From Flavobacteriaceae bacterium NBU2977 (GTDB lineage Bacteria; Bacteroidota; Bacteroidia; Flavobacteriales; Flavobacteriaceae): a stretch of 64,000 bases of DNA. Location of the stretch: NCBI GenBank assembly GCA_019931105.1, contig JAIOUW010000002.1:434001-498000 (forward strand), in the 5' to 3' direction. Both the position numbers and the translations under genes were made by a program. Shown in pieces: positions 9,155 to 16,587 of the stretch. How positions within the stretch are numbered: the first letter of the stretch is position 1; every line of letters starts with the position of its first letter. The notes under the pieces were generated by a model. It was not told where the DNA came from. It ran no database searches and saw only the letters and a program-made list of their open reading frames with translations.

Positions 9155-10348
9155 TCAAAAAAGTCCGAATACCTTGAAGACACTTTTAACTCCAAGAAAA
9201 ATGGCCAAGGCGATGATCAAGATGCCCAGAATATTCTGGACAAGGGTGTTCTTATATTTTCCCATCACAGAAGACCTGTTTACAATCCAAAGTAGAAATA
9301 CAGCGACGAAGGGAAGTAAAATTCCGTTGGCAACCTGTGCAAACTTGATAATTTCAATGGGTTTCAGGTCGAAAGAAAGAAAAAAGACTCCAAGTGCAAG
9401 AATTAACATCCAGACACTCTTGAACCTGATATCCTTCAAATTGGCCTTCCACCCAAAGCAACTATTGGCGACATAGGCGGCGGCCAACGGTGCAGTAATT
9501 GCAGAAGTGATTCCCGCGGCAAATAGACCGATGCCCATAAAGTACTTGGCGCTTTCGCCGTAAAGCGGTTTTAATCCCATGGCAAGATCCATTACCCCTT
9601 TCACCTTTTCCCCTGGTATGGCCGAAGCCGCAATGATAATTGACATTGAAACCAACCCTCCAAGGGCTATGGAAACAAAGGTGTCACGTCTCGCATGCTT
9701 CAGGTCGCCCTTTGACTTCCATTTTTCACTGACCAAAGAAGTGTGTAAAAATAGGTTGTACGGTACTACCGTCGTACCCACCAAAGCGATAACGGTCAAC
9801 AGACTTTCTGAAGGCATCGAAGGAATAAAAAGTCCTTTAAAAACCTCAACAATATTCGGGCGCGTAATAATTGCGGTCAATAAAAAGGAAATACTCATGA
9901 CCATGACCAACGATACGAATACCTTTTCAAGTGTCTTATAGCTGCCCAAATATAAAAGTAAAAAGGCAAGGCCACCGATTACCAAGGGGTATAGATTTTT
10001 ATATTGTTGGCCGAAAATGGCCTCCATTCCTAAAACGGCACCACCAATATTTCCTGCCTCATAGGCCGCATTGCCGACGACAATGGCTCCGAGAATAATC
10101 GTTAGGGCCAACATGCGTATCCATGGTGTATGTGCTTCTTTTTTAATAACATCGGCCAGTCCACTTTGGGTAATAATACCCAATCGCGCCGACATTTCTT
10201 GCAGAACCAAGGTCGCCATGACCGATAACAACATTGCCCAGAGCAAGGAGTACCCGAACCCGACCCCGGCCAATGTACAGGCGGTAACGGTACCCGGACC
10301 AATAAATGCCGCCGCTATCAAAACACCAGGTCCAATCTTTCTGAACAT
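9155..10348 (-). CDS. NRAMP-fold transporter lacking metal-site motifs, probable 5-oxoproline permease
   Basis: Inner-membrane protein of 397 aa with about eleven hydrophobic segments and the NRAMP fold. In metal-transporting members the substrate site uses the TM1 motif DPGN and the TM6 motif MPH. Here TM1 reads GPGT (17-20) and TM6 reads VPYN (195-198) inside GTTVVPYNLFLHTSL, so the Asp, Asn and Met that bind Mn or Fe are all absent. It is the first gene of a tightly packed operon with pxpA, pxpB and pxpC. From memory, the Bacillus subtilis ycsFG-kip locus has the same association. Uptake of 5-oxoproline, probably with protons or Na, is inferred and not shown. Fold assignment is strong; substrate is moderate. 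Confidence 0.8.
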   Translation of the reverse strand: MFRKIGPGVLIAAAFIGPGTVTACTLAGVGFGYSLLWAMLLSVMATLVLQEMSARLGIITQSGLADVIKKEAHTPWIRMLALTIILGAIVVGNAAYEAGNIGGAVLGMEAIFGQQYKNLYPLVIGGLAFLLLYLGSYKTLEKVFVSLVMVMSISFLLTAIITRPNIVEVFKGLFIPSMPSESLLTVIALVGTTVVPYNLFLHTSLVSEKWKSKGDLKHARRDTFVSIALGGLVSMSIIIAASAIPGEKVKGVMDLAMGLKPLYGESAKYFMGIGLFAAGITSAITAPLAAAYVANSCFGWKANLKDIRFKSVWMLILALGVFFLSFDLKPIEIIKFAQVANGILLPFVAVFLLWIVNRSSVMGKYKNTLVQNILGILIIALAIFLGVKSVFKVFGLF

Positions 10349-10636
10349 ACGATGATAAATCTATTTGGTCGTAAATAAAATTGGTAATGCCTTCATTGGC
10401 TTACAAAATAGCAACTTTTAAAATTAAAATGGCCAGAAGACCGTTCGGTCGAATTACACCACAGTTTTAACATTTTTGGATGCATTTCATCTAAAATTTT
10501 GCAGTTCGTCTAAAATCAGGGTGCAAAACGTCGAGCAATTATACGAATCGAAAAAACATCAGGTTATTATTATCCCAGATCAAACCAAAAGAAACGTTAC
10601 CCGTAAACAATCGGGTGCTTAAATTAACCTACGTGA

Positions 10637-11080
10637 ATGAACTGTTTAGAATGCAATAAAGCACTTGATTACCTAGATCATAAAAACTCGATGGATAATG
10701 TCGGGGTCGAATTATGCGGACAACATTTTGTACGTATGAAAAAATTGGTCGAACAGCATGGAACCCCGATCGAGGCCATACAGCTCTATTATGGGCTTAA
10801 GGATGCCGGAGTCAATGCCATGCTGGAATGGTGGGACGGTAAAAAGTCGGTCGATATTGCCATTTCAAGGGTAAAGCTCAATATCGAAATAGACACCAAG
10901 TATCATATGCTTACCCATGAACAGGCCATCAATGATCTCGAAGAGGCCATGCATTCGTTCAAGAACGGATTTACCACAATTCGAATACCCCATGTATTGA
11001 TCAAGCACTATCTGAAAGAAACAGTGCACAATATTTTGGGAATCATGGAAGGTCTTCGGGCCAATATCAAAGTAATCTAA
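10637..11080 (+). CDS. Small protein with zinc-finger-like N-terminus and PD-(D/E)XK-like core
   Basis: Unrecognised 147-aa cytoplasmic protein. The N-terminus has C3-x2-C6 and C27-x2-H30, a possible zinc-binding knuckle. The middle has VDIAI (Asp73), then LNIEIDTKYH with Glu84, Asp86, Lys88 and His90, then AINDLEEAM and GFTTIRIPH. This order, Asp then E-x-D-x-K-x-H then a helix then a strand with Arg, resembles DUF559/Vsr-like endonuclease folds. No methyltransferase or defence partner is adjacent; the next gene, 7 nt on, is a GldL-related membrane protein. A nuclease or nucleic-acid-binding role is a fold-level guess. The ATG at 10637 is the only sensible start. Confidence 0.6.
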   Translation: MNCLECNKALDYLDHKNSMDNVGVELCGQHFVRMKKLVEQHGTPIEAIQLYYGLKDAGVNAMLEWWDGKKSVDIAISRVKLNIEIDTKYHMLTHEQAINDLEEAMHSFKNGFTTIRIPHVLIKHYLKETVHNILGIMEGLRANIKVI

Positions 11081-11087
11081 CAATCTT

Positions 11088-11651
11088 ATGACTGCAGTAA
11101 AGAAGGTTTTGAAAACACCGCTACGAATTTCACTGGCCGTGTTGCTCATAGGCATGATGGCCAAAATCTTGCAATGGCCTTTTGCCAAGGAGACAATGCT
11201 CATAGGCTTTTTTGCCGTCGGCATTCTTTACGCCATAAGGTTCTATAAAAAGACAGAGAAACAATATATTGATTACGTCAAATTGATACTCGTTCTTTTT
11301 TGGACGACCAATGGACTGCTAAGAATACTCCACTTTCCGTATACCCTATTTTTTCAGATCGTAACCGCGATTACCTTCGTAATCTGGTTTATTATGGAGG
11401 GAACGGCCTATTTTATGGATGAGGACAGAAGATCCAAAAACACCCTGTCGCACATTTTATGGAATTGCACCTTGGTTCTAGGAACATTAGGGGTAATATG
11501 CGGAAGCCTGCTTAAAATATTGCATTGGGAATATTCAGTGCATTTATTGTCTCTAGGAATAACCATGGTCGCAGCCTATATTCTTAAAGATGTCTTATTA
11601 CCGGGTTCAGCCAATGATGAAGAAGGCAACAACGAAGAATTTCAGTTGTAG
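11088..11651 (+). CDS. GldL-related membrane protein
   Basis: Inner-membrane protein of 187 aa with about six hydrophobic segments and an acidic C-terminal tail. It contains three copies of a short motif: KILQWP (26-31), RILHFP (79-84) and KILHW (143-147), each at the end of a hydrophobic stretch. The motif resembles the KI-x-HW-P segment of the first membrane helix of the gliding-motor protein GldL, and flavobacterial genomes carry many such GldL-related proteins of unknown role. It lacks the long cytoplasmic tail of true GldL and no gldK, gldM or gldN is near, so it is not the type IX motor. It follows the preceding gene by 7 nt, so they form an operon. Confidence 0.7.
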   Translation: MTAVKKVLKTPLRISLAVLLIGMMAKILQWPFAKETMLIGFFAVGILYAIRFYKKTEKQYIDYVKLILVLFWTTNGLLRILHFPYTLFFQIVTAITFVIWFIMEGTAYFMDEDRRSKNTLSHILWNCTLVLGTLGVICGSLLKILHWEYSVHLLSLGITMVAAYILKDVLLPGSANDEEGNNEEFQL

Positions 11652-11803
11652 AAATTCGTTTTAGAGGAAAGAAACACCGAAATCCATACCGTTTTTCAAA
11701 GGTTTTAGGCACCATTTCTTTTCCATTTATGCGATTACTTTTCACTTGATAGAAAGCTTATACAATTAATACGTATCTTATTTCTCGAAACAATACTTCA
11801 AAA

Positions 11804-12916
11804 ATGAGAAATATAGATCGTAGAAATTGGCTGAGAACGGTCGGCCTTTCTGGAGGGTTTGCCTTGTTGGGAGGTTTCGAAAGCCTTGCCCTTGAGATTC
11901 CACAAAAAAGCGCAAAAGAAAAAGGTCCTGTTCGATTGAGTTCGAACGAGAACCCATATGGCCCTTCAAAACGTGTGCGTGAAGTCATTGCCAAAACCTT
12001 CGATGATGCCTGCCGATATCCCTTTGGGGCATTGTCAGATTTGGTTCCGTTGATTGCCGAAAAAGAAGGGGTCACAAAAGACCATATCGTCGTTACGGGA
12101 GGATCGACCGAAGGCTTGAAAGCCGTGGGATTGACCTATGGCCTGAATGGCGGTGAACTTATCGCAGCCGACCCTACCTTTCAAAGTATGCTCCGTTATG
12201 GGGAAACCTTCGGCGCCCATGTCCACCGCGTTCCCGTTGACGATAAAATGCAACATGACCTTGAAGCCATGTCGCGAAGAGTGAATAATAAGACCAGCCT
12301 TATTTTCATCTGCAATCCGAACAACCCTACAGGTACTTTATTGAACAAAGATGAATTGAAAGATTTCTGTACCTCTCATGACAATAAGGCCATGATATTC
12401 AGTGATGAGGCCTATTACGATTTCATTACGGAGCCCGATTATCCATCGATGGTCGAATTGGTCAAACAAGGGCGTAATGTTATCGTTTCGAAGACCTTTT
12501 CAAAGGTCTATGGCCTGGCAGGTATGCGAATCGGATATTTAGTGGCACGGCCCGACATTGCGACACGCTTAAAGGCCATTGTTATGGCCAACACCAACAT
12601 ATTGGCCATCGAGGCAGCCAAGGAAGCATTGCGTGACGATGAATTTTACAAATTCAGCATTCTTAAGAACAAGGAGGCAAAAGACATTATCTATGCTACT
12701 TTGGACAATTTGGAGCTTCCGTATATCCCTTCACACACTAATTTTGTATTCTTTAAAACAGGTAGGCCGATACAGGAAATAATCAAAGCCATGCAAAAAG
12801 AGGGGGTTCTTATTGGTAGGCCTTTTCCCCCATTATTGGATTGGGCACGTATCAGCACTGGAACTATCGAACAGGTGCGACAATTCTCCAATGCCTTGAA
12901 AAAAGTAATGGCCTAG
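11804..12916 (+). CDS. HisC-like PLP aminotransferase with twin-arginine signal
   Basis: Fold-type I pyridoxal-phosphate aminotransferase of the histidinol-phosphate group, 370 aa. Conserved parts: LSSNENPYGPS near residue 45, NPNNPTG (171-177), SDEAYYDF with Asp201, and the PLP lysine Lys234 in FSKVYGLAGMR. Unlike biosynthetic HisC it begins with DRRNWLRTVGLSGG followed by a hydrophobic stretch, which fits a Tat signal, so the enzyme is probably folded with its cofactor in the cytoplasm and then exported. No histidine genes are near. The next gene also has a Tat-like leader. The amino donor and substrate are unknown. Confidence 0.85.
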   Translation: MRNIDRRNWLRTVGLSGGFALLGGFESLALEIPQKSAKEKGPVRLSSNENPYGPSKRVREVIAKTFDDACRYPFGALSDLVPLIAEKEGVTKDHIVVTGGSTEGLKAVGLTYGLNGGELIAADPTFQSMLRYGETFGAHVHRVPVDDKMQHDLEAMSRRVNNKTSLIFICNPNNPTGTLLNKDELKDFCTSHDNKAMIFSDEAYYDFITEPDYPSMVELVKQGRNVIVSKTFSKVYGLAGMRIGYLVARPDIATRLKAIVMANTNILAIEAAKEALRDDEFYKFSILKNKEAKDIIYATLDNLELPYIPSHTNFVFFKTGRPIQEIIKAMQKEGVLIGRPFPPLLDWARISTGTIEQVRQFSNALKKVMA

Positions 12917-13353
12917 GTGTTGATGACCAAACCGATTTTTGAGCGGTAAAACTGCATTTTAAGGGCCCTATCGCTTTGAAAAAGACATGTCATTTATCGA
13001 TAAAGTGCCTTTTTTAAAGGTTTTGCGGATTTTCATATTTTTCACTTCACGGAGGATTCGGGGCACTTTGACCGACACAATGACAACATATCGAATTTTT
13101 GCCCCATACATGGGCATGAAAATCCTTTTGGGCACTTTTCAGGGTTTTATATATATGACATAAACCCATTTTTATGAAGGAAAAAACTACAATAAACGAT
13201 TATTTGGTATATGCATTTTGCATATTCTGCTTTTTATGGGCACTGTATATTCTTTTTGTCGATTAGTCCCATGCTTAATTGGATACTGATAGGTGCACAT
13301 TAGTTGATTTATTCGGATTCTTATCGTAATTTCTCTCCTTAATCCATATTAAA
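12917..13353. other. 437-bp gap with one small-protein candidate
   Basis: Contains the 30-codon frame listed separately at 13174, a 58-codon frame at 12987-13163 that reads poorly as protein, the 9-mer GGGCACTTT twice (13061 and 13130), and a small dyad TGCCC/GGGCA around 13100-13116. I see no RNA gene or mobile element. Confidence 0.5.
13174..13266 (+). CDS. Candidate 30-aa single-pass membrane protein
   Basis: An ATG at 13174 opens a 30-codon frame ending in TAG at 13264-13266. The product has a charged start (MKEKTTINDY), then about 17 hydrophobic and aromatic residues (LVYAFCIFCFLWALYIL), then FVD. This is the layout of a small bacterial membrane protein with N-terminus inside. It is too short for routine gene calling and has no recognised family. 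It may also be chance in an AT-rich spacer. Confidence 0.35.
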   Translation: MKEKTTINDYLVYAFCIFCFLWALYILFVD

Positions 13354-14442
13354 ATGAGAAATCATCGTCGGGAATTCATCCTAAAAGCGGGCATTATCGC
13401 CACAACAACTGCATTTGCTCCAAATACTCTTTTTTGCGGTTCAAGGCCGCAAAAAGAAAAATTGGGGATTGCCCTGGTCGGACTCGGTTATTACAGCGCA
13501 GACCTACTGGCACCTGCCCTACTTTTGACACAGCACTGCGAATTAAAGGGTATTGTTACGGGAAGTCCGGAAAAAATCCCTGTTTGGAAAACTAAGTATG
13601 GTATTGCAGATAAAAACATCTACAACTATCAAAATTTTGACGAAATAGCCAACAACGTGGATATCGATGTGGTATACGTGGTACTTCCTCCATCGATGCA
13701 TGCCGAGTACTCCATTCGGGCGGCAAAGGCCGGCAAACATGTATGGTGTGAAAAGCCTATGGCGCCTTCTGTCTCCGAGTGCGAGGCCATGATCAAGGCC
13801 TGTAACGACAACAAGGTAAAACTATCGATCGGCTACCGTTGTCAGCACGACCCCAATATTCAGGCATACATGAACGTTGTAAAGGAACAAAAGTTCGGAA
13901 AAGTAAGAATGGTAACCTCTGCCGCAGGTTATTTTGATGGTCGAACCACACACTGGAAGCAAAAAAAGGCCATGGGTGGCGGTGTTATGGGCGATATGGG
14001 GGTTTATGCCATTCAAGGGGCCCGATTGGCCACGGGGGAAGAACCCATTTCCGTGCTTGCCCAAACTTCTACAACGCGGCCTGAAATCTACCATGAGGTC
14101 GAAGAAACCGCCATGTTTCAATTAGAATTCCCTAGCGGCGCCCGTGCGGCCTGCCACACAAGCTATGGCATGCAAATGAATTATCTGAAGGTAACATACG
14201 AAAAAGGGTCACTTCAAATGGAACCCCATTCCTCTTACGGCGGCAACAACGGAAGCATGTCGGATGGTACCATTATCAATATTCCGCTCGAAAACCAACA
14301 GGCCAGACAAATGGACGACGATGCGCTGGCACTCAAAAACGGCGAGCCTATGATGGTACCTGGTGAAGAAGGTTTAAGGGATATTCGAGTGGTCGAGGCA
14401 ATTTATAAGTCCGCGGCGCAGAACTGTCAAGTAAAAATCTAA
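13354..14442 (+). CDS. Gfo/Idh/MocA-family oxidoreductase with Tat-type leader
   Basis: NAD(P)-dependent sugar oxidoreductase of the glucose-fructose oxidoreductase group, 362 aa. The leader HRREFILKAG followed by a hydrophobic segment fits a twin-arginine signal. The Rossmann motif is LGIALVGLGYYSAD (37-50), and the conserved catalytic-site EKP is at 133-135. Glucose-fructose oxidoreductase itself is a Tat substrate with tightly bound NADP, so export of this protein is credible. It is followed after 30 nt by the AraD1/GguC-type dehydratase, which suggests a shared sugar-acid pathway, but the substrate is not visible in the sequence. Confidence 0.85.
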   Translation: MRNHRREFILKAGIIATTTAFAPNTLFCGSRPQKEKLGIALVGLGYYSADLLAPALLLTQHCELKGIVTGSPEKIPVWKTKYGIADKNIYNYQNFDEIANNVDIDVVYVVLPPSMHAEYSIRAAKAGKHVWCEKPMAPSVSECEAMIKACNDNKVKLSIGYRCQHDPNIQAYMNVVKEQKFGKVRMVTSAAGYFDGRTTHWKQKKAMGGGVMGDMGVYAIQGARLATGEEPISVLAQTSTTRPEIYHEVEETAMFQLEFPSGARAACHTSYGMQMNYLKVTYEKGSLQMEPHSSYGGNNGSMSDGTIINIPLENQQARQMDDDALALKNGEPMMVPGEEGLRDIRVVEAIYKSAAQNCQVKI

Positions 14443-14472
14443 ATCAAATTGCAATTTCATAAGAAAAGGCCC

Positions 14473-15471
14473 ATGCGATTGGTGCAGATAACCCATAAAG
14501 CAAAAGGTAGAAAAGTCGCGCTGGTTGAAGAGCCTGACCTAAGGTTGATTTCCGAATATGGCTCGGTGTACGAATTGGTAATCGAAGCCTTACGAATTGG
14601 TGGTGGCTTGAAGCAACTCATACTGAAAAATCTTTCCGAAGAGCTGCTTAACTATGATTCTATTTATGGGGGCCAATCAAATTGGAAGCTTCTGCCCGCC
14701 TTCGACCATCCTACCGACCCGACCAAATTGATGCTGTCGGGTACGGGTCTAACCCATAAGACAAGTGCTGAAAATCGACAAAAAATGCACCAGGCGGAAG
14801 CAGAACAAGAACTTACCGATAGTATGAAAATGTATTTATGGGGCGTGGAAGGCGGACAGGCCAAAAAAGGTGAGGTCGGTGCACAGCCCGAGTGGTTCTA
14901 TAAAGGCAATGGAACGATTTTAAAGGCACACGGCGAGGTTTTGAGCATCCCCCATTTCGGGAATGATGGCGGCGAAGAACCCGAGGTTGCCGGAATCTAT
15001 ATCAACGATCTTAAGGGAAATCCTTGGCGAATCGGTTTTGCCACGGCCAATGAATTTTCGGATCATGTAATGGAGCGAAAGAACTACCTCTATTTGGCAC
15101 CTTCGAAAATACGCAATTGTTCTTTGGGGCCAGAACTGGTATTGACCGACAGCTTCAAGGAAATCTCAGGGACGGTCAGTATCATCAGGGACAACAAGGT
15201 TTTGTGGGAGCAAGCTATCAATACCGGCGAAGCGAACATGTCGCACAACCTTGATAACCTCGAGTACCACCATTTCAAGTATGAAAACCATCGTATTTCA
15301 GGTTTGGGGCATATCCATTTCTTTGGTGCCGATGCGTTTAGCTTTGGGGAAAAGATCATACTTCAAGAAAATGATGTCATGACCGTTGAATGGAACGGAA
15401 TGGGCAGGCCTTTGAAAAACATACTGAAAAGGCAAGAAAGGAGTGATTTTCAAATAAACACCTTCTTCTAA
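14473..15471 (+). CDS. AraD1/GguC-family protein (2-keto-3-deoxy-sugar-acid dehydratase-like)
   Basis: FAH-fold enzyme of 332 aa. The AraD1 branch dehydrates L-2-keto-3-deoxyarabonate to 2,5-dioxopentanoate in non-phosphorylative sugar-acid catabolism. Supporting motifs are SVYELVIEALRIGG, the segment around DHPTDPTKLMLSGTGLTHK, and the following ENRQKMHQ, all typical of GguC/AraD1. Acidic metal ligands are likely in the EPEVAGIYI segment, as in other FAH-fold enzymes. The frame is open from a TTG at 14449, but the family begins with MRLVQ, which selects the ATG at 14473. The upstream oxidoreductase could supply the sugar acid. No aldolase or dioxopentanoate dehydrogenase follows, so the pathway is incomplete here. 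Confidence 0.8.
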   Translation: MRLVQITHKAKGRKVALVEEPDLRLISEYGSVYELVIEALRIGGGLKQLILKNLSEELLNYDSIYGGQSNWKLLPAFDHPTDPTKLMLSGTGLTHKTSAENRQKMHQAEAEQELTDSMKMYLWGVEGGQAKKGEVGAQPEWFYKGNGTILKAHGEVLSIPHFGNDGGEEPEVAGIYINDLKGNPWRIGFATANEFSDHVMERKNYLYLAPSKIRNCSLGPELVLTDSFKEISGTVSIIRDNKVLWEQAINTGEANMSHNLDNLEYHHFKYENHRISGLGHIHFFGADAFSFGEKIILQENDVMTVEWNGMGRPLKNILKRQERSDFQINTFF

Positions 15472-15512
15472 ATTTTATACTACATTGGGCCGTTTTACGT
15501 TCTAATACTGTC

Positions 15513-16340
15513 ATGCGAAGATTGCATTTTCTTTTTAAGGTTGTTCTGTTCGTTCTGTTGGTGCCAATCCACACAAATGGAAATACTTTAGGTTACAATG
15601 AAGCCTTTAACACGAACGAAACGATAGCCAAAACTGAAATAACCATTACTTATCCTAAAAACGGAACCGAATGGGAAGCTCCTGGTTTGGTTAAACTGGA
15701 ATGGACGACCAAGAACATACCTGCCAACAAGACCATTATGTTCTATTTGTCAAAAGACGATATGGTCATTCAAGAACTGGGCATTTTCAAGAACAGTGGT
15801 TATGCCGAAAGTATAAAACTGGAACATTATCTTCAGCCTAGTGCGAACTACCGGGTTTTTGGCATCGAACTTTTTCCTGATGACAAGAACAACGTCGCGA
15901 AGAATGCCACCCCTTTATTTACGATTACCAAAAAACAACGGCAACCTAAACCCATCGCATCCGAAGAATCCAAAACACCTCCAACGGTTAGGGAAACCTT
16001 TGACGGACGAAAATTGAATTATGTGGAAGAAATGGAGGTACATAGCCCCAATATACATATCAATCTTTGGGATCACAGCAGAAAAGACGGTGATATCGTC
16101 TCTATTTATCTAAATGGTGAAGCCATAGTCTCCAAGTACACCTTACAATATCATAAAAAGAAAGTAGCGATTTCGTTAGACCCTTCCAAACCGAACGACC
16201 TCTTTCTTTATGCACATAACCTAGGTAAATTTCCACCCAATACGGTGTCGATTGAAATCGTTGATGGCAATAATGCGGAAAACGTTGTCTTAAACTCCGA
16301 TCTCAAGAGCTGCGAGGCCGTGTTGATCAATGTAAAATAA
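15513..16340 (+). CDS. Secreted two-domain protein (KNH-like Ig domain plus conserved flavobacterial domain)
   Basis: Exported protein of 275 aa with a signal peptide (about residues 1-24). The first domain (about 45-140) reads ITYPKNGTEWEAPGLVKLEW, like the Kre9/KNH or Ser-Thr-rich cell-surface immunoglobulin-type domain. A linker follows, then a second domain (about 165-275) with INLWDHSRKDGDIVSIYLNG, LFLYAHNLGKFPPNTVSIEI and LKSCEAVLI. I recall this second domain as common in flavobacterial secreted proteins and often beside OmpA/PD40 proteins, as here. No catalytic motif. It starts 41 nt after the dehydratase, but its content fits the PD40/PorP genes that follow better. Confidence 0.65.
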   Translation: MRRLHFLFKVVLFVLLVPIHTNGNTLGYNEAFNTNETIAKTEITITYPKNGTEWEAPGLVKLEWTTKNIPANKTIMFYLSKDDMVIQELGIFKNSGYAESIKLEHYLQPSANYRVFGIELFPDDKNNVAKNATPLFTITKKQRQPKPIASEESKTPPTVRETFDGRKLNYVEEMEVHSPNIHINLWDHSRKDGDIVSIYLNGEAIVSKYTLQYHKKKVAISLDPSKPNDLFLYAHNLGKFPPNTVSIEIVDGNNAENVVLNSDLKSCEAVLINVK

Positions 16341-16479
16341 GCGTGCTCCCAAACCGATGTTTTATTTTAGGTATGAAACGGAGCTGCTCTAAAATAATAT
16401 TGGTACAATTGAAAGCCGTATTATTATAACGGACACCTCTTCAAACTGAAGATAAATTAGCATCACATTCTTCCAATTT

Positions 16480-16525
16480 TAACAAAAAATAGATCATAGG
16501 GCCAAAAACCTATTAATTTTTGTTA
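16480..16525 (+). promoter_or_regulatory. Long dyad upstream of the PD40 gene
   Basis: TAACAAAAA (16480-16488) pairs with TTTTTGTTA (16517-16525), and inside it ATAGG (16496-16500) pairs with CCTAT (16509-16513). The structure ends 62 nt before the ATG at 16588. It could be a leader hairpin or a protein-binding dyad; function unknown. Confidence 0.35.
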
Positions 16526-16587
16526 GGTAATCAATCGAAGCATTGCGTGAACTTTGTCGATGATTATTAACCCTTTATCGATCTATT

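Noticed and set aside
9155-10348. Plain manganese/iron NRAMP transporter
   Set aside because: The DPGN and MPH metal-site motifs are replaced by GPGT and VPY.
11088-11651. True GldL of the gliding/type IX motor
   Set aside because: No long cytoplasmic tail and no gldK, gldM or gldN beside it; three internal repeats instead.
11804-12916. Biosynthetic histidinol-phosphate aminotransferase (hisC)
   Set aside because: It has a twin-arginine leader and no histidine genes around it.
12987-13163. 58-codon plus-strand frame ending 10 nt before the small membrane-protein candidate
   Set aside because: Residue makeup is unconvincing (many Arg, Thr and Met, no clear helix or domain) and it overlaps repeats; likely chance.
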